NCBI RefSeq assembly: GCF_036898095.1
Contig: NC_090743.1
Span: 24,976,424 to 25,040,423, forward strand
Direction of reading: 5' to 3'
From: Palaemon carinicauda
Taxonomy: Eukaryota > Arthropoda > Malacostraca > Decapoda > Palaemonidae
DNA: 64,000 bases
Part shown: positions 22,872 through 36,210 of the stretch, piece by piece
Numbering within the stretch: the stretch's first letter is position 1
How the letters are laid out: every line of letters begins with the position of its first letter
Position numbers and translations under genes: made by a program
The notes under the pieces: generated by a model
Databases searched by the model: none
Told to the model about the DNA's origin: nothing
What the model saw: the letters and a program-made list of their open reading frames with translations, nothing else

Positions 22872-22939
<68 letters not shown>
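22872..22939. repeat. (GA)n microsatellite
   Basis: An uninterrupted GA repeat of about 68 bases. Confidence 0.97.
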
Positions 22940-22941
<2 letters not shown>

Positions 22942-23789
22942 AGCTGTTGTAATCGAATGCTGTGTTTTTGTTTCGTGAGAAATTGATCGCCACGACTAAC
23001 AACAACATACTGTACTGAACTTTACAGTATTATACAGACTACTGTAATATGATAAAGTAAAATATTTGTAATAACCTATTTTATATGAAATGGGGCTATT
23101 TGTTGACTTCTACGGCTGCAAATCGTAGACATCTGAGTTAGGTTACGCCTTACCCTAGACCAAAATTTAACACTAACGACTTACGAATAATCCGCATTAC
23201 GGACAGACTCTCGGTCCCTATTGTGTTCGTTAGTTGGGGACTGTCTGTATACAACATTTACAGAAAATTATATTAGAAAATTTTATCAAAAATTTTCAAA
23301 TTTCAGAGTGGCACTGATCATTTCTTCCCTTTCAGGGAGAAAAACGCTTTCTGTATATGTTGTACGTATAATTTCCGTAACATGTTACACTCGTTATTCC
23401 ATTTGGACATTTATTCGAAATAAATGTCTATTAGAGTGTAATTGCGTCTTATTTCGCCCTGCAATTAGCACAATAATTATGGCCAGAGTTCTCTTACTTA
23501 TTTAACTAAGTAAACCTCATATTATTGTATGCTTACAAACTATGGATACAGTTGATACTTAGTTGTTCTGACAACATATACAAACTGTGAGACCTTTGTA
23601 TATCTAGTTGATACTTATGTTTTTTCATACAATATATGCAAACCTTGAGACCCCTTTTCTACTGTCTAGTATGCCTCTTCCCTGCAGGGGGCAGGAAGCT
23701 CTAACATTGTCCATGATTAGTGGTAATGACGTATAACGGTAACATCATATGTCTCAATGGTCCGGATGACCATAGAAAAATTTGTTCCA
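22940..23789. other. non-coding DNA of unknown origin inside the DIRS-C span
   Basis: No supported gene. GACTCTCGGTCCCTATTGTG followed by TTGGGGACTGTCTGTATAC (about 23207-23252) looks repeat-like, but no second copy is seen here. Confidence 0.35.
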
Positions 23790-23835
23790 AGGTTAAGGCA
23801 CCTATGAAAATCCACAGATACAGTACTTTCTAGTA

Positions 23836-23942
23836 ATTCTCTGGTAAACTTCCATTAGGACGACATGGCTTGAGCACAAAAAACGGATTTTGAAGCGAAG
23901 CGAAAAATCAATTTTTAGCTGAGATAGCCATGTCGTCCTGAT
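23836..23942 (+). repeat. internal complementary region of DIRS-C
   Basis: The reverse complement reads as the right end (through TTTTTCGCTTCGCTTCAAAATCCG) followed directly by the left end (TTTTTTGTGCTCAAGCCATG). These match 24310-24382 and 14271-14320 respectively. Confidence 0.88.
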
Positions 23943-24032
23943 GGACCCCCCTTCCTTTTCCATAGAAAAGGCATAGGCAAGATCCCTCCCAAAAGCTACT
24001 ATATCTGTAGCACCATGCTCAATGCTACATGG

Positions 24033-24382
24033 AATGAGTGCCATCTTGGATACTCGTAATAGTACGGGAGGAAGGGTAACCTTGATAACAGCTCCCCTTC
24101 TATTTTCGCCACTCTTCCCCCTCGAAACGAAAACGCTATTCGGGGTGAAGATTGCTATGTGTCGTATCAAGATATACGTCCCCTGATATTATGCGATATC
24201 CTTAAGTGAAATTTTAAGGATATTCGCGCCAGGAATTAGAATTCTGGAGACCTAAAGGTTAATTCTCTGGGAATATCACTGTAGCCAAATATCCCTTAGA
24301 AAGCTACCAATAGAAACCTTCCATCAGGACGACATGGCTATCTTGCCCGGAAATAGATTTTTCGCTTCGCTTCAAAATCCGT
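24033..24382 (+). repeat. right ITR and right terminus of DIRS-C
   Basis: It mirrors 14271-14595. The outermost part (24345-24382, with TTCGCTTCGCTTCAAAATCC) exists only on the right and in the ICR. Confidence 0.9.
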
Positions 24383-24850
24383 ACCCATAAGAAGGATTCT
24401 AGCAACTGACAATGTGCAAATGTTTCTAGGATAGCATCAAATTCTATCGTCTATTATTGAACTACTAGTATCCTGCAACATCCGTAGCAGCAGGAACTGC
24501 TCTCCTTTTAGTGCCCTTTGGGCAATTTGGGCATCCCTCCAGAACGTGATTCATTATCTTTTCAGCTTCTTCCTCAACGTCAAAATTACTGCGCTAAGTA
24601 AGGTAGGCTCAACTAGGTCATTATAAGTTTTCGTGGTGCTCCTCCAACATACCTAGTTGCATCCAAAGACAGTGAAGGGAAGATTGGGAATTCGCTTTAA
24701 TTTTCGTGAGCATTTTTCCTTGTTAATAGGGTGCATTGCCAACAGATGGAGCTGATGCGATTGGTCTTTTGTTTATATTTGGACTTGAAAGAGCGCTTAA
24801 TATGAATTACATTTATCACTACTGCTGATTAATGATAAATACATATATAG
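24383..24850. other. non-coding DNA
   Basis: No gene or element recognised. Confidence 0.4.
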
Positions 24851-25123
24851 TACAGTCATACCTCTCTTCACGAAAGAATCTGCTTACGAAATTTTCATGC
24901 TGCGAAAATTAGTTAGGTATATTGAATGGTTCAAATGTATTTGGCTGTACAGTATCTAATTGTTGTTATACTTTAGCTTTATTATAAGATTTACTGTGGT
25001 GTTTTGTAGGGTTTGGAACTTATTAGGCAATTTACATGTAAAATGTGACTCACAACACGAAAAAATCGTGTTACGAAAGCCACTCCAGAATGAATTAATT
25101 TCATGTTGTGAGGCATTACTGTA
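24851..25123 (+). mobile_element. TA-flanked MITE, 273 bp
   Basis: The ends are imperfect inverted repeats (TACAGTCATACCTC left; the right end inverted reads TACAGTAATGCCTC) and are bounded by TA, as expected for a Tc1/mariner-type target duplication. A larger relative lies inverted at 31171-31731. No coding capacity. Confidence 0.75.
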
Positions 25124-28100
25124 TGGTTAAAAAAAATGCATATTTTGTGGAAAAGCATTACCTATAGTAGTGTACTACTGTTAAAGTCAATGAATTAGTT
25201 TTGATAAGTCTGTAGGGGTTTTCAGTGAATTTTAGTTGGGCATGTTGTCAATAGATGGCATCAATATGAGAGCTAATGGAGCACTAGTTTTTTTTTTTTT
25301 TCATAGAGCTTTCCAGTCTTCCTTTACTGTCTTCGAGTGCCATTAGGAATCTTAGCTCCTTTATACAATACTGTACAGCACTCCAACACATCCAAACCTT
25401 CAAGGACAACTCTTAGGAAAACCATTGCAGACTCGAAGTCTTCATTATGAACACATAGGTCAGTCTCTGACTATTGTACGTTTCAATGAGTGAGTGTATA
25501 CTAACATTCCTCTTCCAGGTTTTTGGACTCGCCCAGCAATTCTTCAATTTTTTTTTCTTGTAATTTGGCTTCTTCAGTTAAAATCCATTTCTTTATTAAT
25601 CTCATCTTAAAGAGATTGATTTAATGAGATCATTTCCAGATCTCTGTAAAGTCAGCAGTTCAGTTCATCAGTTAGAATTTCATCCCTTAAGATCTCATTT
25701 TCTCTCCTTTCAGCTGAAGCATAATCGTTGTTGATTCAACATGATTATCCTTGGCTAAATTCTTCTGAAGTGATTCCACTTGATCTAACAACTTCTGTTT
25801 TTGGGCTTCATTTTCAAGATCACAGTTCCAGACTCATAGATCAGAACATTTGACATTTATGTTTTTGGTGATGACTAATTTTTCTGTTTTGTTTGTTAAC
25901 ATTGTAGATCTAGTGATAAATTAACGTTTTTAGTTGGTATCTATCATTTTCTTGTTGACTTGAAACATTTATAAGTTCCTAGGTGTTTCTGCTTAAAAGA
26001 CCTTTATAAGGTCTGATGATTTGTCAAGTAGTTTTCAATGAGGTTGCTATTTGCGTAAGTCTGTATCTCTCTGGAATGTCAGCTTTTGATTTGTCTATGG
26101 GGAGTTGTCTGATCTTGTCTATATATCTTGATGCATAGAGCAACTTTGTTAATCTAAGTGTGTGGACCCACAGAACTCATTAAAACTTTCAATGGTTTAA
26201 ATGCCTAACTTGCTATTTCAGAATCCTTTCTAAAATAGATATCAGTCATTGCAAATTGTTAGTTTTGTACTCGAGAATTATTGGTAATTCTTAAAATAAT
26301 TTTTTCCATACTTTAGGAGGGCCCAACTCATGTTGATGGTTTCATATTGTCCTGCATCTACAGAAAAATACCTCTGGCGAGTACTTTGATCAAAATTTGT
26401 TCTATCAGAAAGAAAATTGTTTAAAAATATTACTGTAGTCATTGAAGTTTGCAGGTGTTATTGAATAACCTAAAATAAACTATTTAATAGATCAATGTGG
26501 CCGGGTATATTCCAAAAGCTTCTCAGAAATAGGTTGTAATTAAACAATTTATCACCTACTCCGCATCTTTAATTGAATGAAGTCATTCTCTAAAATATAC
26601 AGGATAAATATCGCTTGGAAATATTTACAAATAATATAAAATACAAAAATTCCTAATGTTCAGTATAACACAAGTTATAATAACTTTAGCTACAAGACAG
26701 CCTTGAAATGTTTTGCATAGAAGTAAAATTCAGTTCACAGGGAGACTTATACATGTTGCATGCTGGGAACTGCATCTTGTACAAGACAAACACCAAGCCA
26801 TTAACTGCAAACTTACCCTGCTGTCACAGAACACATGGGAGTAAATTTTAAAAGCCACTGTTATGAAAGAAGTCATATTTTCCTTTGCCATTTGTTCAGT
26901 AAAACTTTAGGCTGAAAACTTTATGTATTGTACACGATCTTCATATATTTGTAATGACAACTGTGTACTGAAACCTTTGCAGAGTAGTTGTTCAGTCAGT
27001 GAAACATTGAACTTTTTTTTAATCTATTCAAGCTATGAGAAAATCACAGAATAATTAAGAGACTACTCTTGTCCCCATTGATATTATTAAGCAAAAGTAC
27101 AGTACTTGCATATCATGAAGTACAATATTAAAACTAACACGACACCAAAACGGCAATGTTCAAGTAAGAAATTATGCATCCAACATTTTAAAAAGAATAA
27201 ACCTCTTGTCATATGAACAGCACTTCAATTAGATTCAACAATACCCAACTCACAGCTATGACCCTTGACTTTGTGCTCTGTTTTTATTTTGTTAATATTG
27301 TACCTACCATGGCCCTTTATAAACTACTTTTCAGCATAATGCACACAAGGGTCCTGGTATTCTTGAACTGTTTTGGCAGAACACAACAAAATCATTTGCT
27401 GTAAGCCCTCAGCACTTAATCCAGGCACAAACAACATGTAAAATGCATTAGAATTCCTCAAATTTTGGCAAAGCATCATCTTTTACATTTCTAATTTGGA
27501 AAGGTTATATAAAGTTATGTTCTTCTCTAAAGCTCTAAATTCACTGAATTTTCTTTAGGTTTTATACAAACTTACGGAAATGTCACTGAAGTACAATTTG
27601 TGCTAGGATTATAGAATGTTTATTCTGATTCAGACATAAAAAAAAAAAAAACATTAGATTTACTACAGTATATTACTTGATCAGCTTGAAACATTTTTTT
27701 CTAGCAATTGTCATGAAATAATAAATTAAAAATAAATTTTCTTTATTACTGATGTTGATGTAAGTGTTGAATATATATATATTTCATTGGCTTGAGTGCT
27801 TGATTAAAATAGATTAAATTATTCCTAGAGCAATTTTAATGCCTATACAGTAAATCAAGATAGCTGTAAAGCTCAGTCCCCTGAAACTAAACCAAGTCCA
27901 TTATGTAGCATCATTCATATACTTTGCTTATATCCCAACTATGCATAAATCCCTGTCTGACAAACATCTCTGAAAGTATATTTAACCCTTCAGCACAAAC
28001 ATTTCGTTTTTTATATTCTAAATTAGATCTTCACAACCATCTAGAACAAGAAATAGTAGTACAGTAGTACTTGAAATAAATGCCTCGACATCATGAACAA

Positions 28101-31100
28101 AAGCTATGCGACAAACCATGAAGTATCATTATGCTATTTGTAATTTGAAATCATTGAAAATTAAATAATTTCTAAATTATAAAACAAGAGGGAAGCTCAA
28201 TTTGTTCTTTTGTACTGCTGCATTTTTCTGACATAAAATTACTATTCCATACATATTCAATATGCAAATTTTGTACTAAAATTGTCATCAGCCTATCAAA
28301 TCACAATAGACCTTGCAATAACTATTAGTATTCTAATTACAGTACAATACCTGTAAACCAATATGAACCTTTTCATACTGTTGGTAGAAATGAATCTGTA
28401 AGAATTTCTACTGAATTATGTTATTTTCCTATTGGTTTCCTGAGTAAAACTGTATGACAGTTACCAATGTAATTACTTCATGAGGCTTTTCCCTAACTAG
28501 AACCACACTCCATAATTTCTTAACTTGCTAGATGGAAATGAGCAAAATTTGAGGAAATCAAATACATTTTGAAATAGATTTTTCAAACAATTTCAATAAC
28601 AACCATCAGTCATACCCATAATATAGAGAACATTAACTTGGATGAATATAAGTAGAATTATCCAAGAGCAACATTATGATTAATGTGTAAATAGTTAATG
28701 ATTAACAAATTCATAGGAAGCATAGTGATTGAATATGCTTCTGTGTTTTAAAATAGAGTACAATACATTTATAAAGTTATAAATATATTAAGGATATCAT
28801 ATAAAAACACAAATATCACTGCTTGAAAAGACCCTTAGAATAACTTTCAACACAACTTCACTCCCCCAAAGATTGTCAAATATTTATTAGCAACAGAACA
28901 TCACAGAAGTGGAGGTTACAAGCCAAGCCAAAAATCCAAACTAAGCCAACGTTGTAGCACCACCATGTAGAATTTAATAAGCTATACATGAAGCTGTTGC
29001 TTTACTGTAATACTTTAATGACATTGATGTACTCATGTGGCTAGAATTCACATATCTGGAAGATAGTTGCCTGCACATGGCACTACTTATTAGAAACTAA
29101 AATGAAAATTAAAGCTGCCAATCAAATGCCATTTCCAATAAATTTAAAAATTTAATATTTTTAAATACATATAACTTCAAAATTCTGAATAGTATTTAAC
29201 CATTTATGAATCGAGTTTAAAATTTTTTAATAAAGCTATTTATAAATTGAGTTTTACTATTACTATCCTAATTTTATTTGTGGTCCTGAAATTTATTGCT
29301 CTGAAATTTTAAAAATTCATTGAACTGAAACTTTGAACATAATTTTTTCAATAAAAAAAATGGCACTTACTCATGTATAGCATTATCTACAACCTAATTC
29401 CAACCCTCTGAAATTAATTTTAGGTTTTATCTCTTGCATCAAAGCCTGGCAAACAACAAAACCAGTGAGCTTGGTAACCTTTCTTCATTAGGGGTTGCAC
29501 CACCTGTTCTCATTATTGCATCACTGTCTTCACCAAACCTTCCTAAGCCCATCACATCATCTACCTTCTGGGCTCATTTCCGGACTAACCTCCAGTTCAT
29601 CTACTGCTGGGAGTGAAGTATCGAGCGACCTCTTCCTATTATGGAAATAAATGCAAAAACATCAATAAGATTATGTTGTATCTTTATTTGATTCAATCTT
29701 TCCATTTCTTTTATTAAAATTAAAATGCATTACTTGGCTACAAGTAAACATTATATATCAATATTTAAACAGCTGTATTAGTCTCTTATTGCAGGTATAA
29801 AATTTTTGTTAACTAAAATCACGTACATTGCTGTATTTAACTATATTAATTATGAATGATAAATATTTGTACTAAAAAGAAATGGAAAGATAAGTGTTCT
29901 TATATGTGAATTAATTCCAATATAACCATATGCATAGATAATACAGTATATATATATATTATAGAAAAGCAAAATAAAACCTGGAGTATCTTGCAGCTAG
30001 GAAAATATAGATTCAACTACACGAAAACTGTAGGTTTAGTGACACAAACTGGTGAAAGTTACAACAATTTTTTTTTTAATTCTAGCCAAACTAATTTAGG
30101 AGATCTCGGTAAATTTCACTCATACAAATCTATTTTGGCCATAGGTAATCATTTTTTACTAAGGGTACAAAAATTTAATCAAACTATTGTCATACAACTG
30201 CTTGAAAACAGAAAATGTGAGCCAATCTATGTGAAAGTTAACTACTAGGTATTAGAAGGGTACCAATGAAATTTATCTATATTGCAAGGAATGGATATAG
30301 CTCAACTTTTGGTAATCTGTTGTTGATTTATTTTTATAGGAAACATCACAGAAAGTCAGGAAAATAATTGAGAAGCGAATACAGTTTTGAATTCCTCAAA
30401 GACAGAAGATCTTGTGACCTGCTTGAAGGATGAGGCAAGAAATAGATTCAAAAGTTTGGATCTGCACATGTAAAACCTGATTACTCCCAATGGAATAAGA
30501 TTTTACCAAACCACAAAGATGGGGAAAGAGGGATTAGTAATGACAGGTATGTTTACCAAAATACTGTGAGATATAGGGCGAAAACTAGACTGGAACACCA
30601 TTGGCTAGAAAAAAATATTTGGTCTTTAAGGTAAAATTCAGTAAAGAGGCATTAGAAAATAGTAACCATGTGTAGTGTGCCCTTGTTGTACCAAAATCAA
30701 TCAACAAAACAGGCCAGAAAACTTTATAGTTTTCTAAATCCAGGCTATGCTGGAATATGCAGAGGGAGTGGATTTGTATCTTCTGTATAAAGCTAAGTGC
30801 AAGTTTTCTTTGCATTCCTCAGGTTAACATAGGAATCTCCAAATGCTAGAACATAGGATTAAGTAGGTCTACAAGGGGTGGCAATAAACTCTCAAGAAGC
30901 CACTCTGTTGGAGACTGCAGAATATTTGACACAAGTGAAGAAAAGATATTAGACAACTGTGAAAATGGGTTAGCTTTAAGAGCCCTTGGAGTGTCTATGA
31001 GACAGTCTAGAAGGATAAGCAAACTCTCCTGTTGTGTCAAAGATGAACACTGAGCAGTGACCAACAATTTTCTGAGGTTCAAAACTTTACCATGACCTGT

Positions 31101-31170
31101 CTCAAAAGTTTAAACATACCAGAAGCATAGTGTCCACCCTCAAGCTGCTAGTTTTGGCTATGGAGAACAG
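25124..31170. other. 6-kb AT-rich non-coding block
   Basis: No exon, transposon protein or structured repeat could be supported on either strand. Open frames are short (under 90 codons) and of AT-driven composition. Numerous TACAGTACTGTA-like short palindromes occur, as elsewhere in the window. Confidence 0.5.
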
Positions 31171-31731
31171 TACAGTAATGACTCATAACACAAAATGAAT
31201 TCGTTCTGGAGTGGCTTTCGTAAAGTGATTTTTTTCGTGTTGTGAGTCATATTGCACATGCAAATTGCCTAATTCGTTCCAAACCCTACAAAACATTACA
31301 TTAAATCTTATAATAAAGCTACAGTATAACCACAATGAAATACTGTACACCCAAATACATTTGAACCATTCAATATACCTAAACTAACTGTTAATACCTG
31401 TAAATTAAGTAGTTATTACTACATAATGTAATAACAAAGGGAAAATACAATACATACAGTACAATACTGTACATATACAATATATACAGTTCCATAAGTA
31501 CTGTACTCTTATAGTTACCCATATTATAGACTACAGCTACATTTTCTGTTGTCAACCCATTTTCTTCAACTCTTTGTAACGGGTGAGCATTTTATTCTTG
31601 GCCAACCTGCCAAATCTCTTTTCTTAAAATGAAAAATTTTTCGCAAGGCGAGTCATAAAAATATTTGCATCTCGTTTCGCAGCTTGAAAATTTCGTAAGC
31701 AGATTCTTTAATGAAGAGAGGTATGACTGTA
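31171..31731 (-). mobile_element. TA-flanked MITE, 561-bp longer copy
   Basis: The outer roughly 220 and 50 bases match the 24851-25123 copy in reverse complement. About 280 bases (31395-31680) are absent from the short copy, which therefore looks like an internal-deletion derivative. Confidence 0.72.
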
Positions 31732-32868
31732 TAAGGATTTCCTTCCTACCTGCCAGATATCCAAGCGAGGGATTACAAAGGAAGGATCTGCCAAGCCCTT
31801 GAGAGAATTGACCAACACATGAATCATCAGAACAATATTTGGACCAGTAAGGATTTAGTTCCTCTGTCCAAGTGAAGAGAAAATTTTTACTCCCGTCCAA
31901 GTGAAGAGAAGATCTTGACTCCCATAAAGTGAATATACTGAATTAATTCCTCCTTGATTCCAGAGATACACAATGGTAATAGTGTTGTTAGCCATTCTCT
32001 GACAATATGGCCCATAACTCATAAACACTCATTGTTCCTTGTTAGATTGAATGATGTTCACTTCAGAATCAAACACTCAGTCCACATTTAGAGCATCTAA
32101 AAATATTAGCAGAATTGAGTCTGATAAAACTGGAGGGCTTGATGGATCCACACAAGCAGACTGCTGATCTTCGTATTAACGAGAAGTCCTTCTGTGATGT
32201 CCTCAATGAATAGAACCCAAATGAGTGGCAACATTGAGACTGCCTTACAGCACAAACCCAATTGAAGTTGATAGTAGACTATGCAGAACAAACTGCAAGG
32301 GACCAGTTTTTCCAGACACCAGATGAGCACCTGACAGAACTTATTGTGGGATAAGGATGATGCAGGAAGCAATGGATAACATCCAATAGCCAAAAAATCC
32401 TGTCCTCTGGGGGATAAACCAACTTGCTCTTAACTTATCAAGGCTGAACAAGAGTCCCGAGGACCAACATGGTGCCACTGTTCCTGTGGTGGAAATCTGA
32501 GGAATTTTATAGTCCAAAGGAAATGGCCTGAAATTATAACATTACCCTGCAATTCAAAGAGTTATCTTGAACATACTAAGGAAGTAGTATACAATGAACT
32601 ATCAAGTAATAGTGTGCAAAGCAAATAACAGTGAATTTATCAAATATGAAGGTACAACGTAAAGTGCGTAAGTGGCACATGTAGATTATGTGCTCTGTAG
32701 GCCTGTTTAATCTTGAAACCTGTGAGAAGTTTTAGAGAAAATTGCTTATTTTTCTATGTCGGGGCTAGGAACCACAGTCGAGTCAGGAACTCGACTGTGA
32801 CTGGGCAATGGATATAGAAAGCAACGCTTACGAAGTAGCACTTGACTGCTTGGAAGCGGATCTCTTAT
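31732..32868. other. non-coding DNA
   Basis: No gene recognised apart from the hairpin listed separately. Confidence 0.4.
32773..32799. repeat. perfect 11-bp inverted repeat with 5-base loop
   Basis: CACAGTCGAGT, loop CAGGA, ACTCGACTGTG. No adjoining gene end, so calling it a terminator is not justified. Confidence 0.8.
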
Positions 32869-34350
32869 TCACGTGATTGTGCACCACACATGATTATCTA
32901 GACTTTTTCCCATTGGTGGGATGTTGAGCCCTGGAGGCAAACATGTTGGCCTACATTCAGCTTGGGCATGAGCATCATAACTGCACTGCACCCAAGCATC
33001 TCTTGTCAGCAGCTCGGTGGTCAAAGTCATGGGCCTTCTCTTGTCAACATTCCAAGAACAACTGAGGATGGACAGGTACACATACGAAGAGGGTAACTGT
33101 ACAGTACCAGGGCAAGAGAGCAACCAGAGTGGTTGGGTTTGTTTTGTAACTTGAGGACAGCAAATTGAACTTGCATCCTCCTTAAGGTGAATTTTCATGT
33201 TGGGAGGGGCTGCAATCAACCTCAGCAGAGCTGCTGCAAGATCTTCCTTAGACAAAAGCACATCCTGAAATGGAAGGTTTGTAAGAAATATGCTCAAGCC
33301 TTGTCATGGGTTGTTTGGCATGAAGGTGTAGTTACTTACATCAGTTAATGTGGAAAAACCTCACTAAAACTCCTTGTAGTGAGCATAGGACAGAGGGTGG
33401 AATCTGAACACCATCGTGGCAAGAGAGGACCAATCGGCCAAGGATGGTAGCAGTAAAGTACCTAAAGCCAGTGTCATCTTTGAGCCATCTGCCATGAGTG
33501 TCCTGCAGATTAGAAAAAGTTCCAAGTGCTGGGGGCTCATTACTGATACATCAGCTCCTGTGTCTTGCAGCATGATAATCTTGGATGCCTCGCTTTTGAA
33601 GGTAAGGGCAAGGGATATGGGTGCCAGTGAGGGGCTAGTTGTTGTGTAAAGGGTCTTGACCTTTCGACAGTTGGAGGGCTTGCTAGTAGTGGCCGTGGTA
33701 TTGGGTGGGACACCTTGCTTGACATTCATCTACTGTCAGCAGCACCTGTTGTAGTGGCAGAGTCCCTTGCAGCATACACTGTCAGTAGCTGGACACTTTT
33801 CTGCAGACTGCTTCTTTATGCAGGAAGGGCATGAAATGTCCCTGTTAGGAGTTGCTTTGCACCCATCCTGCCATCTCCATTGTCCTTTACTTTTAAAGTC
33901 CAGGGCAATGAATTTCTGAGTGAGGTCCTCATCCCCGACTCCCATGATCCCATGATGATGATCACCTTTAGGCTAGTCTCCTTGCAAGCAGCAGAATGGG
34001 CTGGACAGAAATTGTCTTCCTCTGCTATGTGTTGCAGTTGGAAGTAGAAATTGATGGATCCTTACCCTGCATTGCAGAATTTCATTCCACACGTTCTTTT
34101 TGTGTTCGTTGAGCATGCATTTTCAGAGTATCTTTTGGGTACCTAAGCTAAGGCACATGCAAACTTTTATTAATTAGTAGGCAATGTCCTAGGCTCACTG
34201 TCATAAAGGTGACAGGGTGATGGGCTTCTGTGGGGGTGGTGGCTGGGTTGGAAAGGGCACTGAGGATTGGGTGTGAAGTAGTTTCAAGTCTGCTGCAGGG
34301 TAGGGTTGACCATAAGTAGCTGCAACAAGGCAGTGAACTGTTGGGCTTTG
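32869..34350 (-). pseudogene. LTR-retrotransposon gag-protease remnant
   Basis: On the minus strand, 33736-33945 has a Cys-rich stretch (SCPSCIKKQSAEKCPATD then CCKGLCHYNRCC) resembling a zinc-knuckle region. Directly after it, 33364-33729 has the retropepsin active-site motif IIMLQDTGADVSVMSP (near residue 50) and a downstream ADGS-type segment. Upstream (to about 34350) the sequence is gag-like but broken. Downstream (32869-33297) is an open stretch I cannot match to RT. The order zinc knuckle-protease fits Gypsy-like elements. No LTRs or RT were recognised, so this is a fragment. Confidence 0.6.
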
Positions 34351-35984
34351 GATTCCTCCTCTCTAATTATGTTGTACTCCTGGCAGTGTAGATATTCTTT
34401 GTGATGATGATGTTCCTCTCCTCTCTGACATGTAGCCAACTCAACCTGTCAAAACCCCTCCAGAAGAGTGCTGGTGGGTCTGCATGAAGTGTAGACAGAG
34501 AAATTCAGGTGCATGCATTTTTAAGGGACAATATTCACAAAATGTATAGGATGGATACATGTACAATAATCAACATTGGCTACCACTAAATAAAGAGTAG
34601 GAAGACAGTGTTTGATTAGGAGATTCAGTCGAGGAGTAGAAAAGTTTAAAATAATGAGGAGAGTTCTGGTAATGGTGAAGATAAGATTTTCCCACAAAAT
34701 TAGAACCAAGTCTCACAGAAGGGATCAGAATTTGAGATCATAAAAAAAGGCAACACGCTCTACTGAATAAAGTAATCTTACAAAGCTCTGCCTCTGCTGA
34801 ATAAAGTAATTCAGCTGTCAAAAAGTCCCTAAATTGCCATGATCCTTTTCTTCGCGCTCATATTCACTAGCAGGTAGTAGTACTATACAGCACGTGAACA
34901 AAGAAAATACACATGGGAAAGGATGAAACAAGCCATGCTGTACCGCATCTTATGCCAAAAGATGACCACCTACTAAAAGGGAGCTAACACCAATAAAAAC
35001 CCAATTCATCTGGTCCAAAGTTTTCCTAGTGACATTCACTCTGCTGCAGTTGAAGTGAAGTAAAACTGGGAGTAAAGCAGGATGACACATCCTTTAAAAT
35101 AGCCTCCATAATGAAGGAAATCACCCAGACATGTGAGTAGCAGTAATAAATCTGGTTAGACTTGAAAACTAAACCAGCAAAGGGAGGTGAAGGGGAATTG
35201 TTATAAACCCTGTAAGTACCACAACCTTTCATGTGAAGCAAAATGTCTTCATAAATGTAAATCAAAGGAAGCTCAAGTTTTTCTTGTTGAAACTTCTTTC
35301 TCATCCCATAAAACAGCAAAAGAGATATTACACAGGGTTGGGAGGCCAATCAAAGTTATTAAAGATCATAAAATAGGAATATCAGGATCTTTGAAGTGTT
35401 AACTAGTAACACTATATCATTGTTAGAACTGGATCTGGCACTCTTGGGTTCTAAAGAATGCTAGAAGAGGACTTCTTCAAATCCAGGTTAAGGAGTTTGC
35501 AAAGAGGATGCGCGTTAATCAACAAGCTGGAAATAGTTAAAATAGGATTGACAAGAAATATGAGGAGATAAGTATTACTGTACTTAGGGACTTGACAAAA
35601 AAGGAAATACAGTTCAGTAATACCTTCAAATCTAAATTGGGTTACGAATATAAAGTCAGCGAGCCAAAATGTTGTGTCATACGGGCATTTTTCTTGGACA
35701 AGTATGAAAAAGATTATCACTCGATGGATAGAAGGCAGTCATAAAGGTACCCTTGCAATGGTCATCTAGATAAGGCTTCGGTAGGAAGAGCATTGAATCT
35801 ATTTACCATTAGGCAATGGCTCATTTCAATGTCATTTTAAAGAAAAGGCAAAAGCAGTTCCTTGTGATAATTGCATGTAAGAGTAAAAAAAAAAAAAGAC
35901 GACCAAGCGCACACAACCTACGATTACGTGATTCAAGTTAATGCTCGTGATTATTAAAGAGAGAGAACTCCTGATATTTCACCA
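34351..35984. other. non-coding DNA
   Basis: No gene recognised; small open frames only. Confidence 0.4.
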
Positions 35985-36130
35985 GAATTTCTCATTAGTG
36001 GTTCTCCTTACAAGCAGTAACGTCCTTCTCTTCCTTCACTCGTCTTCCTCCAGCCAGCTACAACTCTCCTCAAAGGTAAGTACATATTAATTTGTCAATA
36101 ACTACTAGTTTTCATTGTGAATTATTAATT
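35985..36130. repeat. fragment related to the DIRS-D terminal region
   Basis: It matches the reverse complement of about 41745-41880, including CTCCAGCCAGCTACAACTCT and TTCATTGTGAATTATTAATT. It includes a splice-donor-like CAAAGGTAAGTA (about 36073-36084). Confidence 0.65.
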
Positions 36131-36210
36131 TTTAATCATCTTTGAAGTTAGAGGTTGTAATTTGTACAGTAATTGTCATTACAAAACCTTTAAAAATTTG
36201 TGTATGAGTA

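Noticed and set aside
23802..24170. 122-codon minus frame similar to a plus frame at 14454-14666
   Set aside because: The similarity is the two arms of the DIRS-C ITR, not a duplicated gene.
25124..31170. Possible exons in the 6-kb AT-rich block
   Set aside because: Frames are short, AT-driven and lack splice signals with coding continuity; nothing resembles a protein family.
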